Source: JADLHS01 sp964594985 (lineage in GTDB: Bacteria > Verrucomicrobiota > Verrucomicrobiia > Limisphaerales > JADLHS01). From it: a stretch of 64,000 nucleotides of DNA. The position numbers and the translations under genes are program-made. The stretch's first letter is position 1. Each line of letters opens with the position of its first letter. Below the pieces are notes generated by a model. That model searched no databases. It was not told where the DNA came from and worked only from the letters and a program-made list of their open reading frames with translations. Below are positions 41,873 to 50,439 of the stretch, piece by piece. Location of the stretch: assembly GCA_964594985.1 (NCBI GenBank), contig CAZQNQ010000004.1, forward strand, positions 62,001 to 126,000, read 5' to 3'.

Positions 41873-43510
41873 TCAGTTCGCCGTTTCGCGACGGTAATTA
41901 ATGCCGCCCTGCTCCAACCGTTGATTGTCGGTTTTGAGGCGACGTTTGAAATCCTCGAGATTGCGCGCGTCCTTTGCCGACCAGTTGACTTCGGCCAGTG
42001 CCGACATCCGCGGGAACATCATGTATTGAAGATGCGCGAGGTTGGGGATGTATTCGGTCCAGACGTTGGCCTGTGCACCGAGGATGTGGTGGTGAAATTC
42101 CGGGGCCAGCGTGGGCGGCACCGGCTCGAACGAATATACTTTCTCCAGCGGCACGAAACCCCCGATGGCGCGTGGCTCGGTCGTGTGATTCGTGGATTGG
42201 TAGTAATCGAAGTAGCAGATCTGGTGCGGCACCATCACCACATCGTGGCCGTTCGCGGCGGATTCTGCGCCGCCCCCGATCCAGTCCATCAACGCGGCGC
42301 TCGGCGCGAGGCCGCCCTCGCGGATTTCGCTCCAGCCGATGAGGTTTTTCCCGTGGCGGTTCAGGATCTGTTCCGCCCGGCGGATGAAATAGCTCTGCAA
42401 CTCATGCTCGTTTTTCAGCCCTTCCGCTTTCAGGCGGACCTGACAGGAGGCGCATTGCTTCCAGTTGTCCTTCGGACATTCATCGCCGCCGATGTGAATG
42501 AGCTTGCCCGGAAACAACGCCGCCACTTCGGTCAGAACATCGTCAAGGAAGCTGAACGTCGCTTCGTTGCCCGCGCAATAAATGCCCCGAAACACCCCGC
42601 CTTTGTTCGGCATTTCCCGGAGGGTCATGCCGGGGCACAGGAATTCAGGATACGCCAGCAGCGCCGCCGAGGCGTGGCCGGGCATTTCGATTTCGGGCAC
42701 GATGGTGATGTGCCGCGCCGCCGCGTACGCCACGACTTCGCGGATGTCGTCCTGCGTGTAAAATCCGCCGTAGCGCCCGTCCTTGCCGTAAGCCGTGGTG
42801 TTGGTCGCGTTGAGGCCGAAGCCGATGCCATCGCGCCACGCACCGACCTCCGTCAACTTGGGATGTTTTTTGATTTCGATGCGCCAGCCCTGATCGTCCA
42901 CCAGATGCCAGTGGAAAGTGTTGATCTTGCGAGCAGCCAGGGCATCGAGCAGCGTCTTCACTTCCTGCTTGGAGTAGAAATGGCGGCTGACATCGAGCAT
43001 CATCCCGCGCCATTTGAAACGCGGCCAGTCGCGGATCTGAACATTGGGCGAATGCCAGTCCACGCCCTTCACCTGGTTGGTCGAAAAGATTTGCGGCGGC
43101 AGCAATTGCAACAGCGTCTGCGCGCCGTAGAACAAACCCGCCGTCGTCGGAGCGCGCAGCGAGACCAACTGATTCGTCACGGAAAGTTCATAACCCTCCG
43201 CGCCGAGTTGCTCCGACAGGTTGGTCTGCAGCAGGAAAGTAATTTCGCTTTTGCCCGGTCGCGTGGAGATCGGCGTCACTGGCAGCTTAAAACCAGTGAC
43301 CCGCCGCAATGTGGTTGCCAGCAGTTGCGCTTCCGCTTCGCCGCCGCTGGCGAAAGTGATTCGCGTGTCGGTCGTCAGGCGAAAAGTCCCGGACTGGATG
43401 GCGACGGTCTGCGGGCGAGGGATGAGGGCCAGTTCAGCGGGATCGGCGGCGAAAAGCGCCCCCGTCCAGAATGCGACTGCGAGGCAGCCTGCGAGTTGTT
43501 TTGCGTTCAT
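41873..43510 (-). CDS. GH20 beta-N-acetylhexosaminidase
   Basis: A 545-aa exo-hexosaminidase that removes terminal beta-GlcNAc or GalNAc. A signal peptide (CLAVAFWTGALFAAD) is followed by a GH20b N-terminal domain (LIPRPQTVAIQSGTFRLTTD) and the barrel: RFKWRGMMLDVSRHFY, INTFHWHLVDDQGWRIEI, and LIHIGGDECPK with the catalytic pair Asp343-Glu344. HHILGAQANVWTEYIPN and MMFPRMSALAEVNWS are typical late motifs. The ATG at 43510 is preferred over the ATG 15 bp upstream because it overlaps the stop of the small frame before it (ATGA). It acts in the periplasm or outside and supplies amino sugars for the kinase, deacetylase and NagB. Confidence 0.93.
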   Translation of the reverse strand: MNAKQLAGCLAVAFWTGALFAADPAELALIPRPQTVAIQSGTFRLTTDTRITFASGGEAEAQLLATTLRRVTGFKLPVTPISTRPGKSEITFLLQTNLSEQLGAEGYELSVTNQLVSLRAPTTAGLFYGAQTLLQLLPPQIFSTNQVKGVDWHSPNVQIRDWPRFKWRGMMLDVSRHFYSKQEVKTLLDALAARKINTFHWHLVDDQGWRIEIKKHPKLTEVGAWRDGIGFGLNATNTTAYGKDGRYGGFYTQDDIREVVAYAAARHITIVPEIEMPGHASAALLAYPEFLCPGMTLREMPNKGGVFRGIYCAGNEATFSFLDDVLTEVAALFPGKLIHIGGDECPKDNWKQCASCQVRLKAEGLKNEHELQSYFIRRAEQILNRHGKNLIGWSEIREGGLAPSAALMDWIGGGAESAANGHDVVMVPHQICYFDYYQSTNHTTEPRAIGGFVPLEKVYSFEPVPPTLAPEFHHHILGAQANVWTEYIPNLAHLQYMMFPRMSALAEVNWSAKDARNLEDFKRRLKTDNQRLEQGGINYRRETAN

Positions 43511-43665
43511 TGTTGTGTTTTCCATTCAGTCAATACTTCGGTGATGGGCGGCCATTCCGTGATGTCAACGGTCCGGGCTTTGCCCCAGGTGGTGCAGAGG
43601 TAACCGACCACGCGCGCAAGCCCCGCTGCCCCGACGAGCAATAAGATGTTTCTTTGGAAAATCAT
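43507..43665 (-). CDS. Small membrane-anchored protein of unknown function (52 aa)
   Basis: A 52-residue frame fills the gap between the MFS transporter and the GH20 gene. It starts 7 bp after the transporter stop and ends in an ATGA overlap with the GH20 start, the same coupling used elsewhere in these operons. The sequence has a hydrophobic N-terminus (MIFQRNILLLVGAAGLARVV) and a polar tail with three tryptophans (TEWPPITEVLTEWKTQQ). No family is recognised. It could be a small membrane subunit of the transporter, a leader that couples translation, or a chance frame. The spacing on both sides argues that it is translated. Confidence 0.45.
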   Translation of the reverse strand: MIFQRNILLLVGAAGLARVVGYLCTTWGKARTVDITEWPPITEVLTEWKTQQ

Positions 43666-43672
43666 CGCCGCT

Positions 43673-45472
43673 TCAGCGTTTTTTCCCTTCGAACTGCGCC
43701 TCGATTTCTTCCAGCGTCTTGCCCTTCGTCTCTGGCAGCAGGAACGTGGCGGTGATGAAATAAACCACCGTGCAACCGGCGAAGAGGAAGAACATCGTGG
43801 CGTAACCGTGCTTGCCGACGCTCGGCAGGAAGACGGCGGCGATCCCCGTCGAGACGGCCTGGTTGACGAGCAACGCGGCGCTCATGCCGTTGGAACGGAT
43901 CCGCGTGGGCATCAGCTCGGACAACGCCAGCCAGACGCACACGCCCGGCCCGACGGCGAAGCAGGCCATGAAACTGAAGATGCAGATCGCCGCAAGCCAG
44001 CCGGTGCTCTCGGCGGGCACGGGCGTGATGAGCGCGTTGTCAATCTTCAGCGGCGCGGTCCGGGACTTTTGCAGATCGGCGAAGGGATTCTGGAAGAACG
44101 CGGCCACCTGGTTCGGCGGCAGGCAACCGGCGCGGTTGATCTCGATCTTCGCCGCGATGTCGTCGGAGCGGACCACCTTCGACGCCGCCGTGAAATCACC
44201 GTAGGAATAAATCACCACCAGCGTGGCCGGTTGCGTCGCGCTTTTGCCCGCAAGCAATCTGGCGGCAGTGTCGGCATTGAATTCCACCACGGCGGTCTGA
44301 TTTGTTGAGTCAACGAGCGCCTGCACGGCATCCTTCACATCCACGCGGTGCTTTTCAGTCTTGTGAAAAACCAGTCCGGTCGCGATCAACGAAACGATGA
44401 TGCCCGCGCTGCCCAGCGAGAGCAGAAACTTGCGGCCCTTCTTGTCCACCAACGCCACGCCAACCATGGTGACGAGGAAGTTGACGAGCGTGAGGATGAC
44501 GTAGCCGAGATGCGCATGGGCGTCGCTCAAACCGGCCTGGATGAGGATCGTGGCGTTGTAACCGATGATGGAATTGACGCCGGTGGCCTGGTTGCACGCG
44601 AGAATGATGCAGGCGAGCACGAAGGGCAGCACGTATTTCCGGCTCAACAACGATTCCTTGCGCTGCGCGCCGGAGTTGGAGGCTTTCGCCTTTTCAGCGG
44701 CGCGGGTTTCCTCCATCTCTCTGAGTTCGATGGCAGCCTGCTCCTCGGTGCGGGAACGCAGCAACGCGGCCCGGGCGGCGGCAGCGCGGCCCTTGCGGAA
44801 CAACCAGCGCGGCGACTCGGCAACCATCAGACTGCCGAGGATGAACAGGATTCCCGGCGGCAGTGAAACCCAGAAAATGCTGCGCCACGCGGTGTCCTTG
44901 AACGCGAACAATTTTGCCGCGTCGTTCAGTTTCTCCATGTCGGCAACCTTGAGACTGAAGGCGTAGCCGATGACCGCCGCCACGACGATGCCGAGCGTCA
45001 GCAGCCATTGGAAAATGCCCGTGCCCTTGCCGCGCTGCGCCGCGCCGAGACATTCGGCGAGATACAACGGCACGACGACGCCGATGAGTCCGGCGCTGAT
45101 GCCTTGCAACAACCGGCCCAACACCAGCGGGCCGTAGCCTTGCGCGAGGGCAATCATCGGGATGCTGACGACAAACAGCAGGCCGCTGATGAACATGAGT
45201 TTTTTGCGCCCCAGCCAATCGGCGAGCATCCCGGCGAACAACGTGGAGATGACGCTGCCCAGCAACACGGCGGCAACGATGACGGAGAGCTGGTTGCCGC
45301 TGAGACCGGACGTGGCTTCAAGATAAGGCAACGCGCCCGCGATGATGCCCACGTCCACGCCGTAGAGCAGCCCGCCCAAACCGGCGACCAGGAGCAGGAA
45401 ACGATTGTAGCCGGTTTTGGAAGGACGCGGCGCTGCCTCCGCAGCGGAATCCGTGGTGGTTGCTTTGTTCAT
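43673..45472 (-). CDS. MFS sugar porter (SP family) with a large extracytoplasmic insert
   Basis: A 599-aa inner-membrane proton/sugar symporter of the sugar-porter branch. Motifs: GLGGLLYGVDVGIIAGALPY (TM1), ADWLGRKKLM (loop 2-3), AESPRWLFRKGR (after TM6), QATGVNSIIGYNA (TM7) and LLPETKGKTLEEIE at the C-terminus. The family usually has 450-500 residues. The surplus lies at about 370-489, between TM9 and TM10 on the outer face, and contains helical and charged sequence (DAVQALVDSTNQTAVVEFNA). It may bind a ligand or partner. The gene is 118 bp downstream of the fucose catabolic block and may have its own promoter. Fucose, GlcNAc or galactose are likely cargoes. Confidence 0.9.
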   Translation of the reverse strand: MNKATTTDSAAEAAPRPSKTGYNRFLLLVAGLGGLLYGVDVGIIAGALPYLEATSGLSGNQLSVIVAAVLLGSVISTLFAGMLADWLGRKKLMFISGLLFVVSIPMIALAQGYGPLVLGRLLQGISAGLIGVVVPLYLAECLGAAQRGKGTGIFQWLLTLGIVVAAVIGYAFSLKVADMEKLNDAAKLFAFKDTAWRSIFWVSLPPGILFILGSLMVAESPRWLFRKGRAAAARAALLRSRTEEQAAIELREMEETRAAEKAKASNSGAQRKESLLSRKYVLPFVLACIILACNQATGVNSIIGYNATILIQAGLSDAHAHLGYVILTLVNFLVTMVGVALVDKKGRKFLLSLGSAGIIVSLIATGLVFHKTEKHRVDVKDAVQALVDSTNQTAVVEFNADTAARLLAGKSATQPATLVVIYSYGDFTAASKVVRSDDIAAKIEINRAGCLPPNQVAAFFQNPFADLQKSRTAPLKIDNALITPVPAESTGWLAAICIFSFMACFAVGPGVCVWLALSELMPTRIRSNGMSAALLVNQAVSTGIAAVFLPSVGKHGYATMFFLFAGCTVVYFITATFLLPETKGKTLEEIEAQFEGKKR

Positions 45473-45590
45473 GATGTCGGGACTTGGTCGGCTGGGACGT
45501 CGGTTCCGATGGACATGTTAGCCACGAGCACCGTTCGCTCCATACCGCGAATTGGATATGCGGGTTGATTCGATGAAATATTAACGGGCA

Positions 45591-46439
45591 TCAGGCGCGC
45601 GTTTGCGGTGCCTGCACAAAACCTTGGCGCACCCCCTGCGGTTCTTCGCTGACCGGATTGGTGAGCGTGCCGATCGTTTCGATCTTGATGCTGACGGTGT
45701 CGCCGGGTTTGAGCCAGCGCGGCGGCTTTTGCGCCATGCCGACACCATGCGGGGTGCCGGTGAGAATCACCGTGCCGGGCAACAGCGTCGTGCTGCCGCT
45801 CAAAAACTCGAGCAACGTCGGCACGTCGAAGATCATGTCGTTGGTGTTCCAATCCTGCATAACTTGACCGTTCAGGACGGTGCGGATCTTCAGCGCGTTA
45901 GGATTTGGGATATCGTCACGCGTCACTAGCACCGGACCGAGCGGGCTGAAGGTGTCGAAGGTCTTGCCCCGTGACCACTGTCCGCCACCGCGCTTGATCT
46001 GCCAGTCACGGGCGCTGACGTCGTTGCAACAGGTGTAACCGAGAACGTAGTCCAGGGCGTTCGCGCGGCTGACATTCTTGCAGGCGCGTCCGATGACAAC
46101 GGCGAGTTCGCATTCGTAATCCACTTCGTCGCTGCGCAGATGCGTTGGGATTTCAATCGCCGCGCCGGGATGTTGCAGTGTGTTGATGCCTTTGAAAAAC
46201 ACGACGGGATACTCGGGGAACTTTGCGCCGGTTTCCTCTGCGTGACGGCGGTAGTTCAAGCCGATGCAGATGATGCTGCTCGGCGTAATCGGTGCGAGCA
46301 CGCGGGCGACTTCTGCGCGCTCGGTCGTTGGTGTGGGGTTGGCGTAAATGTCGCCGGTCAGCTTCAAAGCGCTGCCGTCGGCTTGTTGTGCGGCGCAACC
46401 GATGTTTCCTTCGTTGTCTTCGTAACGAATGATTCTCAT
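45591..46439 (-). CDS. Fumarylacetoacetate-hydrolase family: 2,4-diketo-3-deoxy-L-fuconate hydrolase (likely)
   Basis: A 282-aa FAH-family enzyme. In the oxidative fucose pathway this family hydrolyses L-2,4-diketo-3-deoxyfuconate to pyruvate and L-lactate. Motifs: SIICIGLNYRRHAEETGAKF, DYECELAVVIGRACKNVS with metal-binding acids, GYTCCNDVSARDWQ, RGKTFDTFSPLGPVLV and ILTGTPHGVGMAQKPPRWLK. There is no signal peptide. It is the last gene of the catabolic block and starts 5 bp after the SDR gene. The assignment to this step rests on the complete set of pathway partners next to it; on sequence alone, other acylpyruvate hydrolases are possible. Confidence 0.85.
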   Translation of the reverse strand: MRIIRYEDNEGNIGCAAQQADGSALKLTGDIYANPTPTTERAEVARVLAPITPSSIICIGLNYRRHAEETGAKFPEYPVVFFKGINTLQHPGAAIEIPTHLRSDEVDYECELAVVIGRACKNVSRANALDYVLGYTCCNDVSARDWQIKRGGGQWSRGKTFDTFSPLGPVLVTRDDIPNPNALKIRTVLNGQVMQDWNTNDMIFDVPTLLEFLSGSTTLLPGTVILTGTPHGVGMAQKPPRWLKPGDTVSIKIETIGTLTNPVSEEPQGVRQGFVQAPQTRA

Positions 46440-46444
46440 GTAAA

Positions 46445-47185
46445 TTATTTTCCAGCGCTCCAGCCACCGTCAATCATCAGCGTGCTGCCAGTGACCATCG
46501 CGCTTTCATCGGCGGCGAGATACAAGGCTGCGGCGGCGACTTCCTCCGGCTTGGCCATCCGCCCGTTGAGTTGGGTGGAGGCCATATCGTGATAGGCAGC
46601 CTGCGGGTCGGGATATTCTTTAAGGCGCGCCAGCACGAACGGGGTTTCCACGCGCCCGGGACAGATACAATTAAACCGCACGCCCGTTTGCGAATGATCC
46701 AGCGCGAGCGCCTTGGTCATGCCGACCACGGCAAACTTGGTCGTGGTGTAAGCGAGTCGTTCGCGCACGGCGACGATGCCGGCGATGGATGCCATGTTGA
46801 TGACACTCCCGGATTTATGCTCCAGCATCGCGGGGACGAATGCTCTGCAGCAGTTGAAGACGCCGCGCACATTCACGGCGTGCAGGCGGTCGAGGTCGGC
46901 GGTAGTTGTGCTTGGCAATGAACCGACGTGACCGATGCCCGCCACGTTGGCCAAAATGTCCAGGCGCCCGACCATCTCGGCAGCGTGAAGGCAATCCGCC
47001 TCGCTGCTGACGTCCAGCGGCAGGAACTGGCCGCCGATGCGTCGGGCCATCGCCTGACCCTCGGCTTCATTGCGATCCACCACCCAAACACGCGCCCCAG
47101 CATCCGCAAAGGTTTGCGCCAATGCTGCGCCGATGCCGGAAGCCGCCCCGGTGACGAGGGCAGTTTTGTCTTTAAGGCTAAACAC
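46445..47185 (-). CDS. SDR oxidoreductase, likely 2-keto-3-deoxy-L-fuconate dehydrogenase
   Basis: A 246-aa classical short-chain dehydrogenase. The NAD(P) site TGAASGIG is at residues 12-19, NVAG near 80, and the catalytic Ser133, Tyr146 and Lys150 in YTTTK. The acidic residue after the second strand (VWVVDRNE) favours NAD. It should oxidise 2-keto-3-deoxy-L-fuconate to the 2,4-diketo acid, the step before the FAH-family hydrolase immediately downstream. The GTG at 47185 gives the normal N-terminus (MFSLKDKTALVTG) and overlaps the lactonase stop by 8 bp; the longer frame upstream lies inside that gene. The two SDRs of this block could exchange roles. Confidence 0.85.
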   Translation of the reverse strand: MFSLKDKTALVTGAASGIGAALAQTFADAGARVWVVDRNEAEGQAMARRIGGQFLPLDVSSEADCLHAAEMVGRLDILANVAGIGHVGSLPSTTTADLDRLHAVNVRGVFNCCRAFVPAMLEHKSGSVINMASIAGIVAVRERLAYTTTKFAVVGMTKALALDHSQTGVRFNCICPGRVETPFVLARLKEYPDPQAAYHDMASTQLNGRMAKPEEVAAAALYLAADESAMVTGSTLMIDGGWSAGK

Positions 47186-48032
47186 GGTAAATCCTTTCAG
47201 CGTTGGTCTGCAAAAGTTGCTGCAGTTTAGTGGGGCGGGCGATGGCAAAAACGGTTTCAACTGTTTTTGTCCAGCGTTCGTAGGTCGTCGCTACCGTTGC
47301 GTACGGCCAGTCACCGCCAAACAGAACGCGTTCAAAGCCAAAGAACTCGAGCGTCGCTTTCAGATAGTACTCCAAGTCTTGGGATCGCCATTTGTTCCAA
47401 TCCGCCTCGGTTGCAAGCCCGGAGATTTTGCAGACCACATTTGGCAACTCCGCCAGGCGCCGCAGATCTGATTTCCATGGTTCAACGATTCCGCTGCGAA
47501 TATCAGGCTTGCCACAATGGTCGAGCACGAATGTGACTTGCGGCACGCGCTTCACCAATTCGGTGACGGTACTGAGTTGATGATGTTTGATGCAGAGGTC
47601 AAAGGTAAACCCAAACTCCGCCAGTCGTGTCACACCCGCCACGAAAGCAGCTTGAAGGCAAAAGTTCGGATCGCGCTCGCCTTGGAGATTTCTGCGGACA
47701 CCTTTGACCAAGGGACGTTGAGCGAGCGCCTGAAGCTCCGTCTGGACGGGATCGCCTTTCTCCAAATTGGCGTGGGCAACGATCGCTTTCAATCGCGGCT
47801 CAGTTTTTGCCAGATCAGAAACCCAATCTACCTCCGCCAGATTTTGTGAAGCTTCACAACCGCCTTCGACAAAGATGAACTTCGTGACGCGGGCCGTTCC
47901 CGCTTCAGTCGCATAATCTTCTGGAAGAAGCGGTCGTTTCAGCACCGCCAAGTCATTCAACCACGGATAATGAAACCGGGTTGGATTCCACAGGTGGACG
48001 TGCGAATCGACAATGGCGGAAGGCAGCATCAT
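47178..48032 (-). CDS. Amidohydrolase-2 family L-fuconolactonase (likely)
   Basis: A 284-aa metal-dependent TIM-barrel hydrolase of the amidohydrolase 2 family. Motifs: IVDSHVHLWNP with the HxH metal site, FIFVEGGCEAS, GVRRNLQGERDPNF, VTFVLDHCGKPDI and RVLFGGDWPYA with the catalytic Asp. Relatives include L-fuconolactonase and L-rhamnonolactonase. It should open the lactone made by the fucose dehydrogenase to give L-fuconate. It begins 1 bp after the dehydratase stop and overlaps the next SDR by 8 bp. It is cytoplasmic. The fuconolactone assignment is supported mainly by the neighbouring dehydratase. Confidence 0.88.
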   Translation of the reverse strand: MMLPSAIVDSHVHLWNPTRFHYPWLNDLAVLKRPLLPEDYATEAGTARVTKFIFVEGGCEASQNLAEVDWVSDLAKTEPRLKAIVAHANLEKGDPVQTELQALAQRPLVKGVRRNLQGERDPNFCLQAAFVAGVTRLAEFGFTFDLCIKHHQLSTVTELVKRVPQVTFVLDHCGKPDIRSGIVEPWKSDLRRLAELPNVVCKISGLATEADWNKWRSQDLEYYLKATLEFFGFERVLFGGDWPYATVATTYERWTKTVETVFAIARPTKLQQLLQTNAERIYRV

Positions 48033-48033
48033 T

Positions 48034-49260
48034 TCAGTTTGGTTTCAAGTCACAACTCGCGCCGACTTCCTGCGGTATGTGATAGATACCACCCTCAACA
48101 TGACACGGGTGAACGAAATGCGCGCGCAGGTGCGGGATGTGTTCAAGGAAGACGACCTCGTGGCCGAGGGCGATGTGATTGAACAAGACGAGGTGCTGAT
48201 GCAACTGACCCATGTCGCCAACGTGTGGCACGACCGGCACGCCAAATTTGCGACTCAACAAACTCACGGTCAGAAATTCGCTGATGCCCGCCACGCGCAC
48301 GGCATCCACCTGGATGAAGCCGGCGCACTGCGCTTGCAGATAGTTTTTGAAGACGATGCGGTTCGGAACATGTTCGCCCAGCGCAAGCTTCGTCGGCGCG
48401 ATGGCGTCGGCGAGGGTTTTGTGGCCGAGGATGTCGTCGGGGTGGGTCGGCTCTTCGATCCAGAACGGGTCAATGGCGCGCAGTTGCTGGCAGATATCGA
48501 GCGCTTGCGGCAGCGTCCATTGCTGGTTGGCGTCCACCATGACACGGGCGTTGGCGCCAGCGACTTCGCGGACGATGCGGGCACGGCGCAGGTCGCGTTC
48601 GGGATCGCGCGAGCCGACCTTGAGCTTCATCGCAATGAAACCGTTGGCGATGGCGCGCTTGCAGTTCTCACGCACCTGCTCGTCGTTGTAATTGAACCAG
48701 CCAACCGAAGTGTCGTAGCCGGGATAACCGGTTTTCAAAACGCCTTCGCGGAAAGGACGGGTCGGTTGCGCGATGCGAAGCAGGTGCAACGCCTGGTCGC
48801 CCGTGAGTTCGTCTTCGAGATACGAAAGATCAAGAGTGGCGATGACCTGTTCGGGCGAAAGATCCAGCAACAGCTTCCACAGCGGCACGCCACGAGTCTT
48901 GGCCCACAAGTCCCAGCACGCGTTTGTGACGGAGGCGAGCGCGAGCTGCACCACGCCCTTGTGCGGGCCGAGCCAGCGGAACTGTTGTTCGTCGGCCATT
49001 TCATGCTGCAATGCACCGAAGCGAAACATGATTTCTTCGATGGGCTGGCCCACGAGCCGTTGCGCGTAGAATCGTGCTGCTTCGCAGACAAGTTGATTGC
49101 CCTCACCCAACGTGAAGGCGAGACCGACGCCGGTGCGGCCCTTGTCATCGTGCAACTCGGTGACGGCGTAGGAATAGATCGGATCGCGATGGATGGCATC
49201 GCTGCCGTGGCCGGAGCCGATGGGATAACGCGTGTCGCGGGTGGAAATGCTTTTGATCAT
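48034..49260 (-). CDS. L-fuconate dehydratase (enolase superfamily)
   Basis: A 408-aa enolase-superfamily dehydratase that converts L-fuconate to 2-keto-3-deoxy-L-fuconate. The N-terminus TRDTRYPIGSGHGSDAIHRD is a hallmark of the fuconate dehydratase branch. Catalytic residues: the KxK pair in MKLKVG (about 212-214), metal ligands Asp243 (MVDANQQW), Glu269 (WIEEPTHPDD) and Glu296 (LGEHVPN), and His346 in VVPHVGDMGQ. The C-terminus HIPHLRAHFVHPC with YHIPQEVGAS is also typical. The ATG at 49260, 7 bp after the SDR stop, is chosen over an upstream in-frame start inside that gene. It is the best pathway marker in the locus. Confidence 0.93.
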   Translation of the reverse strand: MIKSISTRDTRYPIGSGHGSDAIHRDPIYSYAVTELHDDKGRTGVGLAFTLGEGNQLVCEAARFYAQRLVGQPIEEIMFRFGALQHEMADEQQFRWLGPHKGVVQLALASVTNACWDLWAKTRGVPLWKLLLDLSPEQVIATLDLSYLEDELTGDQALHLLRIAQPTRPFREGVLKTGYPGYDTSVGWFNYNDEQVRENCKRAIANGFIAMKLKVGSRDPERDLRRARIVREVAGANARVMVDANQQWTLPQALDICQQLRAIDPFWIEEPTHPDDILGHKTLADAIAPTKLALGEHVPNRIVFKNYLQAQCAGFIQVDAVRVAGISEFLTVSLLSRKFGVPVVPHVGDMGQLHQHLVLFNHIALGHEVVFLEHIPHLRAHFVHPCHVEGGIYHIPQEVGASCDLKPN

Positions 49261-49267
49261 GGAAATT

Positions 49268-50038
49268 TTAACGTCGATAACCGAGTTCTGCGCCGCCACT
49301 CACGTGCATGATGTGGCCCGTGATGAAGCGCGCCTTGTCAGATAACAGGAACACACACGCATCGGCGATGACCGCGCTTTCCGGGCAATAACCCAACGCA
49401 TGGATCCCGTCGAGATAACGCGCCGTCGAGGCCGGATCAGGTTGCTCAGTGCACCATTGGCGCAACATCGGCGTCCATACGCCCGCGGGACAAACCGCGT
49501 TGACGCGGACGCCTTGTTTGGCGTAGTCGAGGGCCATGGACTTGGTCAGCGCGTTCAGGCCACCTTTGGTGGCGGTGTAGGCGGCGTGACGTTCCTGGCC
49601 GATGACGCCGACGAGCGACGAGGTGTTGAGAATGCAACCCTTGCTGGCGACCAAAGCCGCGAAGGCATGGCGCGTGGTGTGGAGCACCGCTTTGAGGTTC
49701 ACATCAAACAGTTCACTCCACTCCGCGTCCGATGTTTCGTGCAATGGTTTGCTCGGGGCGGCAATCCCGGCGTTGTTGTGGACGGCATCGAGGCGGCCAA
49801 AGTGTTGCAGCGTCTGTTCCACAGCCGCCTTCACCTCGACTTCGCGGGTGAGATCGCAAACGATGCCCAAGTGATCCGGGCCCAGTTCCGCCGCGACGGC
49901 GGCAACGCCATCGGCATCGCGCGCGACGATGACGACCTTCGCGCCCTCCGCAGCATAGGTGAACGCGCAGTCACGTCCGATGCCGCACGAGCCGCCGGTG
50001 AGAAATATGACCTTGTCCTTAAGAAGCAGATTACTCAT
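49268..50038 (-). CDS. SDR oxidoreductase, likely L-fucose dehydrogenase
   Basis: A 256-aa short-chain dehydrogenase with TGGSCGIG at residues 14-21, HNNAG near 88, Ser140 or Ser141 in NTSSLVG, and Tyr154-Lys158 in YTATKGG. It should oxidise L-fucose at C1 to the lactone, the first step of the pathway. The ATG at 50038 overlaps the stop of the mutarotase gene (ATGA), so sugar anomer conversion and oxidation are coupled in expression. The sequence upstream in the same frame is antisense noise of the mutarotase region. Assignment between the two SDR steps is by gene order and remains inference. Confidence 0.83.
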   Translation of the reverse strand: MSNLLLKDKVIFLTGGSCGIGRDCAFTYAAEGAKVVIVARDADGVAAVAAELGPDHLGIVCDLTREVEVKAAVEQTLQHFGRLDAVHNNAGIAAPSKPLHETSDAEWSELFDVNLKAVLHTTRHAFAALVASKGCILNTSSLVGVIGQERHAAYTATKGGLNALTKSMALDYAKQGVRVNAVCPAGVWTPMLRQWCTEQPDPASTARYLDGIHALGYCPESAVIADACVFLLSDKARFITGHIMHVSGGAELGYRR

Positions 50039-50436
50039 GGCAAAAAGAAAACCTCCTTCGTGTCCGCCCAAATCTTTCCCGCGGCAGCGGCGTCCGGCAA
50101 TGGCGATTGGCAGGGATCGGTTTCGCGCCACCAGCGTTGCGTCTCGGGATCGGCCGCCATGCGCTTCATATCGGCAGCAAAATCCCGCCCGGTGTATTCG
50201 AGATAGGCGAACAGATACAATTGGCCGCCGATCTCGCGTTCGTGGATCGAGAAGTTCTGGATGTGACAGGCCTTGAGCTGCTGCACCACGCCGGGCCACG
50301 GGGCGGCATGCAGCTTTCGATAATGCTCCGCCTTCTCCGGCTTGAGTCCCGTGATCCAGGCGTAATGTTGCGGCGCCCGATGCGTCGCGCAACCCATGAG
50401 CAGCACGACAGTGATGAGGCTGAGAAGGGTTTTCAT
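50035..50436 (-). CDS. RhaM-type L-fucose/L-rhamnose mutarotase with lipoprotein signal
   Basis: A 133-aa protein of the RhaM mutarotase family, which interconverts anomers of deoxysugars. The body matches the family well: HYAWITGLKPEKAEHYRKLH, VVQQLKACHIQNFSIHERE, LYLFAYLEYTGRDFAADMKR, and WWRETDPCQ near the C-terminus. The N-terminus is unusual: MKTLLSLITVVLLMGCATH looks like a lipoprotein signal with a lipobox LMGC. Most RhaM proteins are cytoplasmic, so this one would act in the periplasm, before uptake. It lies 3 bp after the symporter gene. The mature protein begins at Cys16, which leaves a complete family domain. Confidence 0.85.
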   Translation of the reverse strand: MKTLLSLITVVLLMGCATHRAPQHYAWITGLKPEKAEHYRKLHAAPWPGVVQQLKACHIQNFSIHEREIGGQLYLFAYLEYTGRDFAADMKRMAADPETQRWWRETDPCQSPLPDAAAAGKIWADTKEVFFLP

Positions 50437-50439
50437 GGG

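Noticed and set aside
41921..43603. Open frame of 560 codons on the plus strand
   Set aside because: Antisense to GH20, which has a complete active site on the other strand; composition is that of a shadow frame.
48013..49311. Open frame of 432 codons on the plus strand
   Set aside because: Antisense to the fuconate dehydratase, whose catalytic residues are all present.
50039..50392. N-terminal extension of 118 residues for the L-fucose dehydrogenase
   Set aside because: The extension is the mutarotase gene read in another frame; the SDR fold starts at the ATG overlapping the mutarotase stop.
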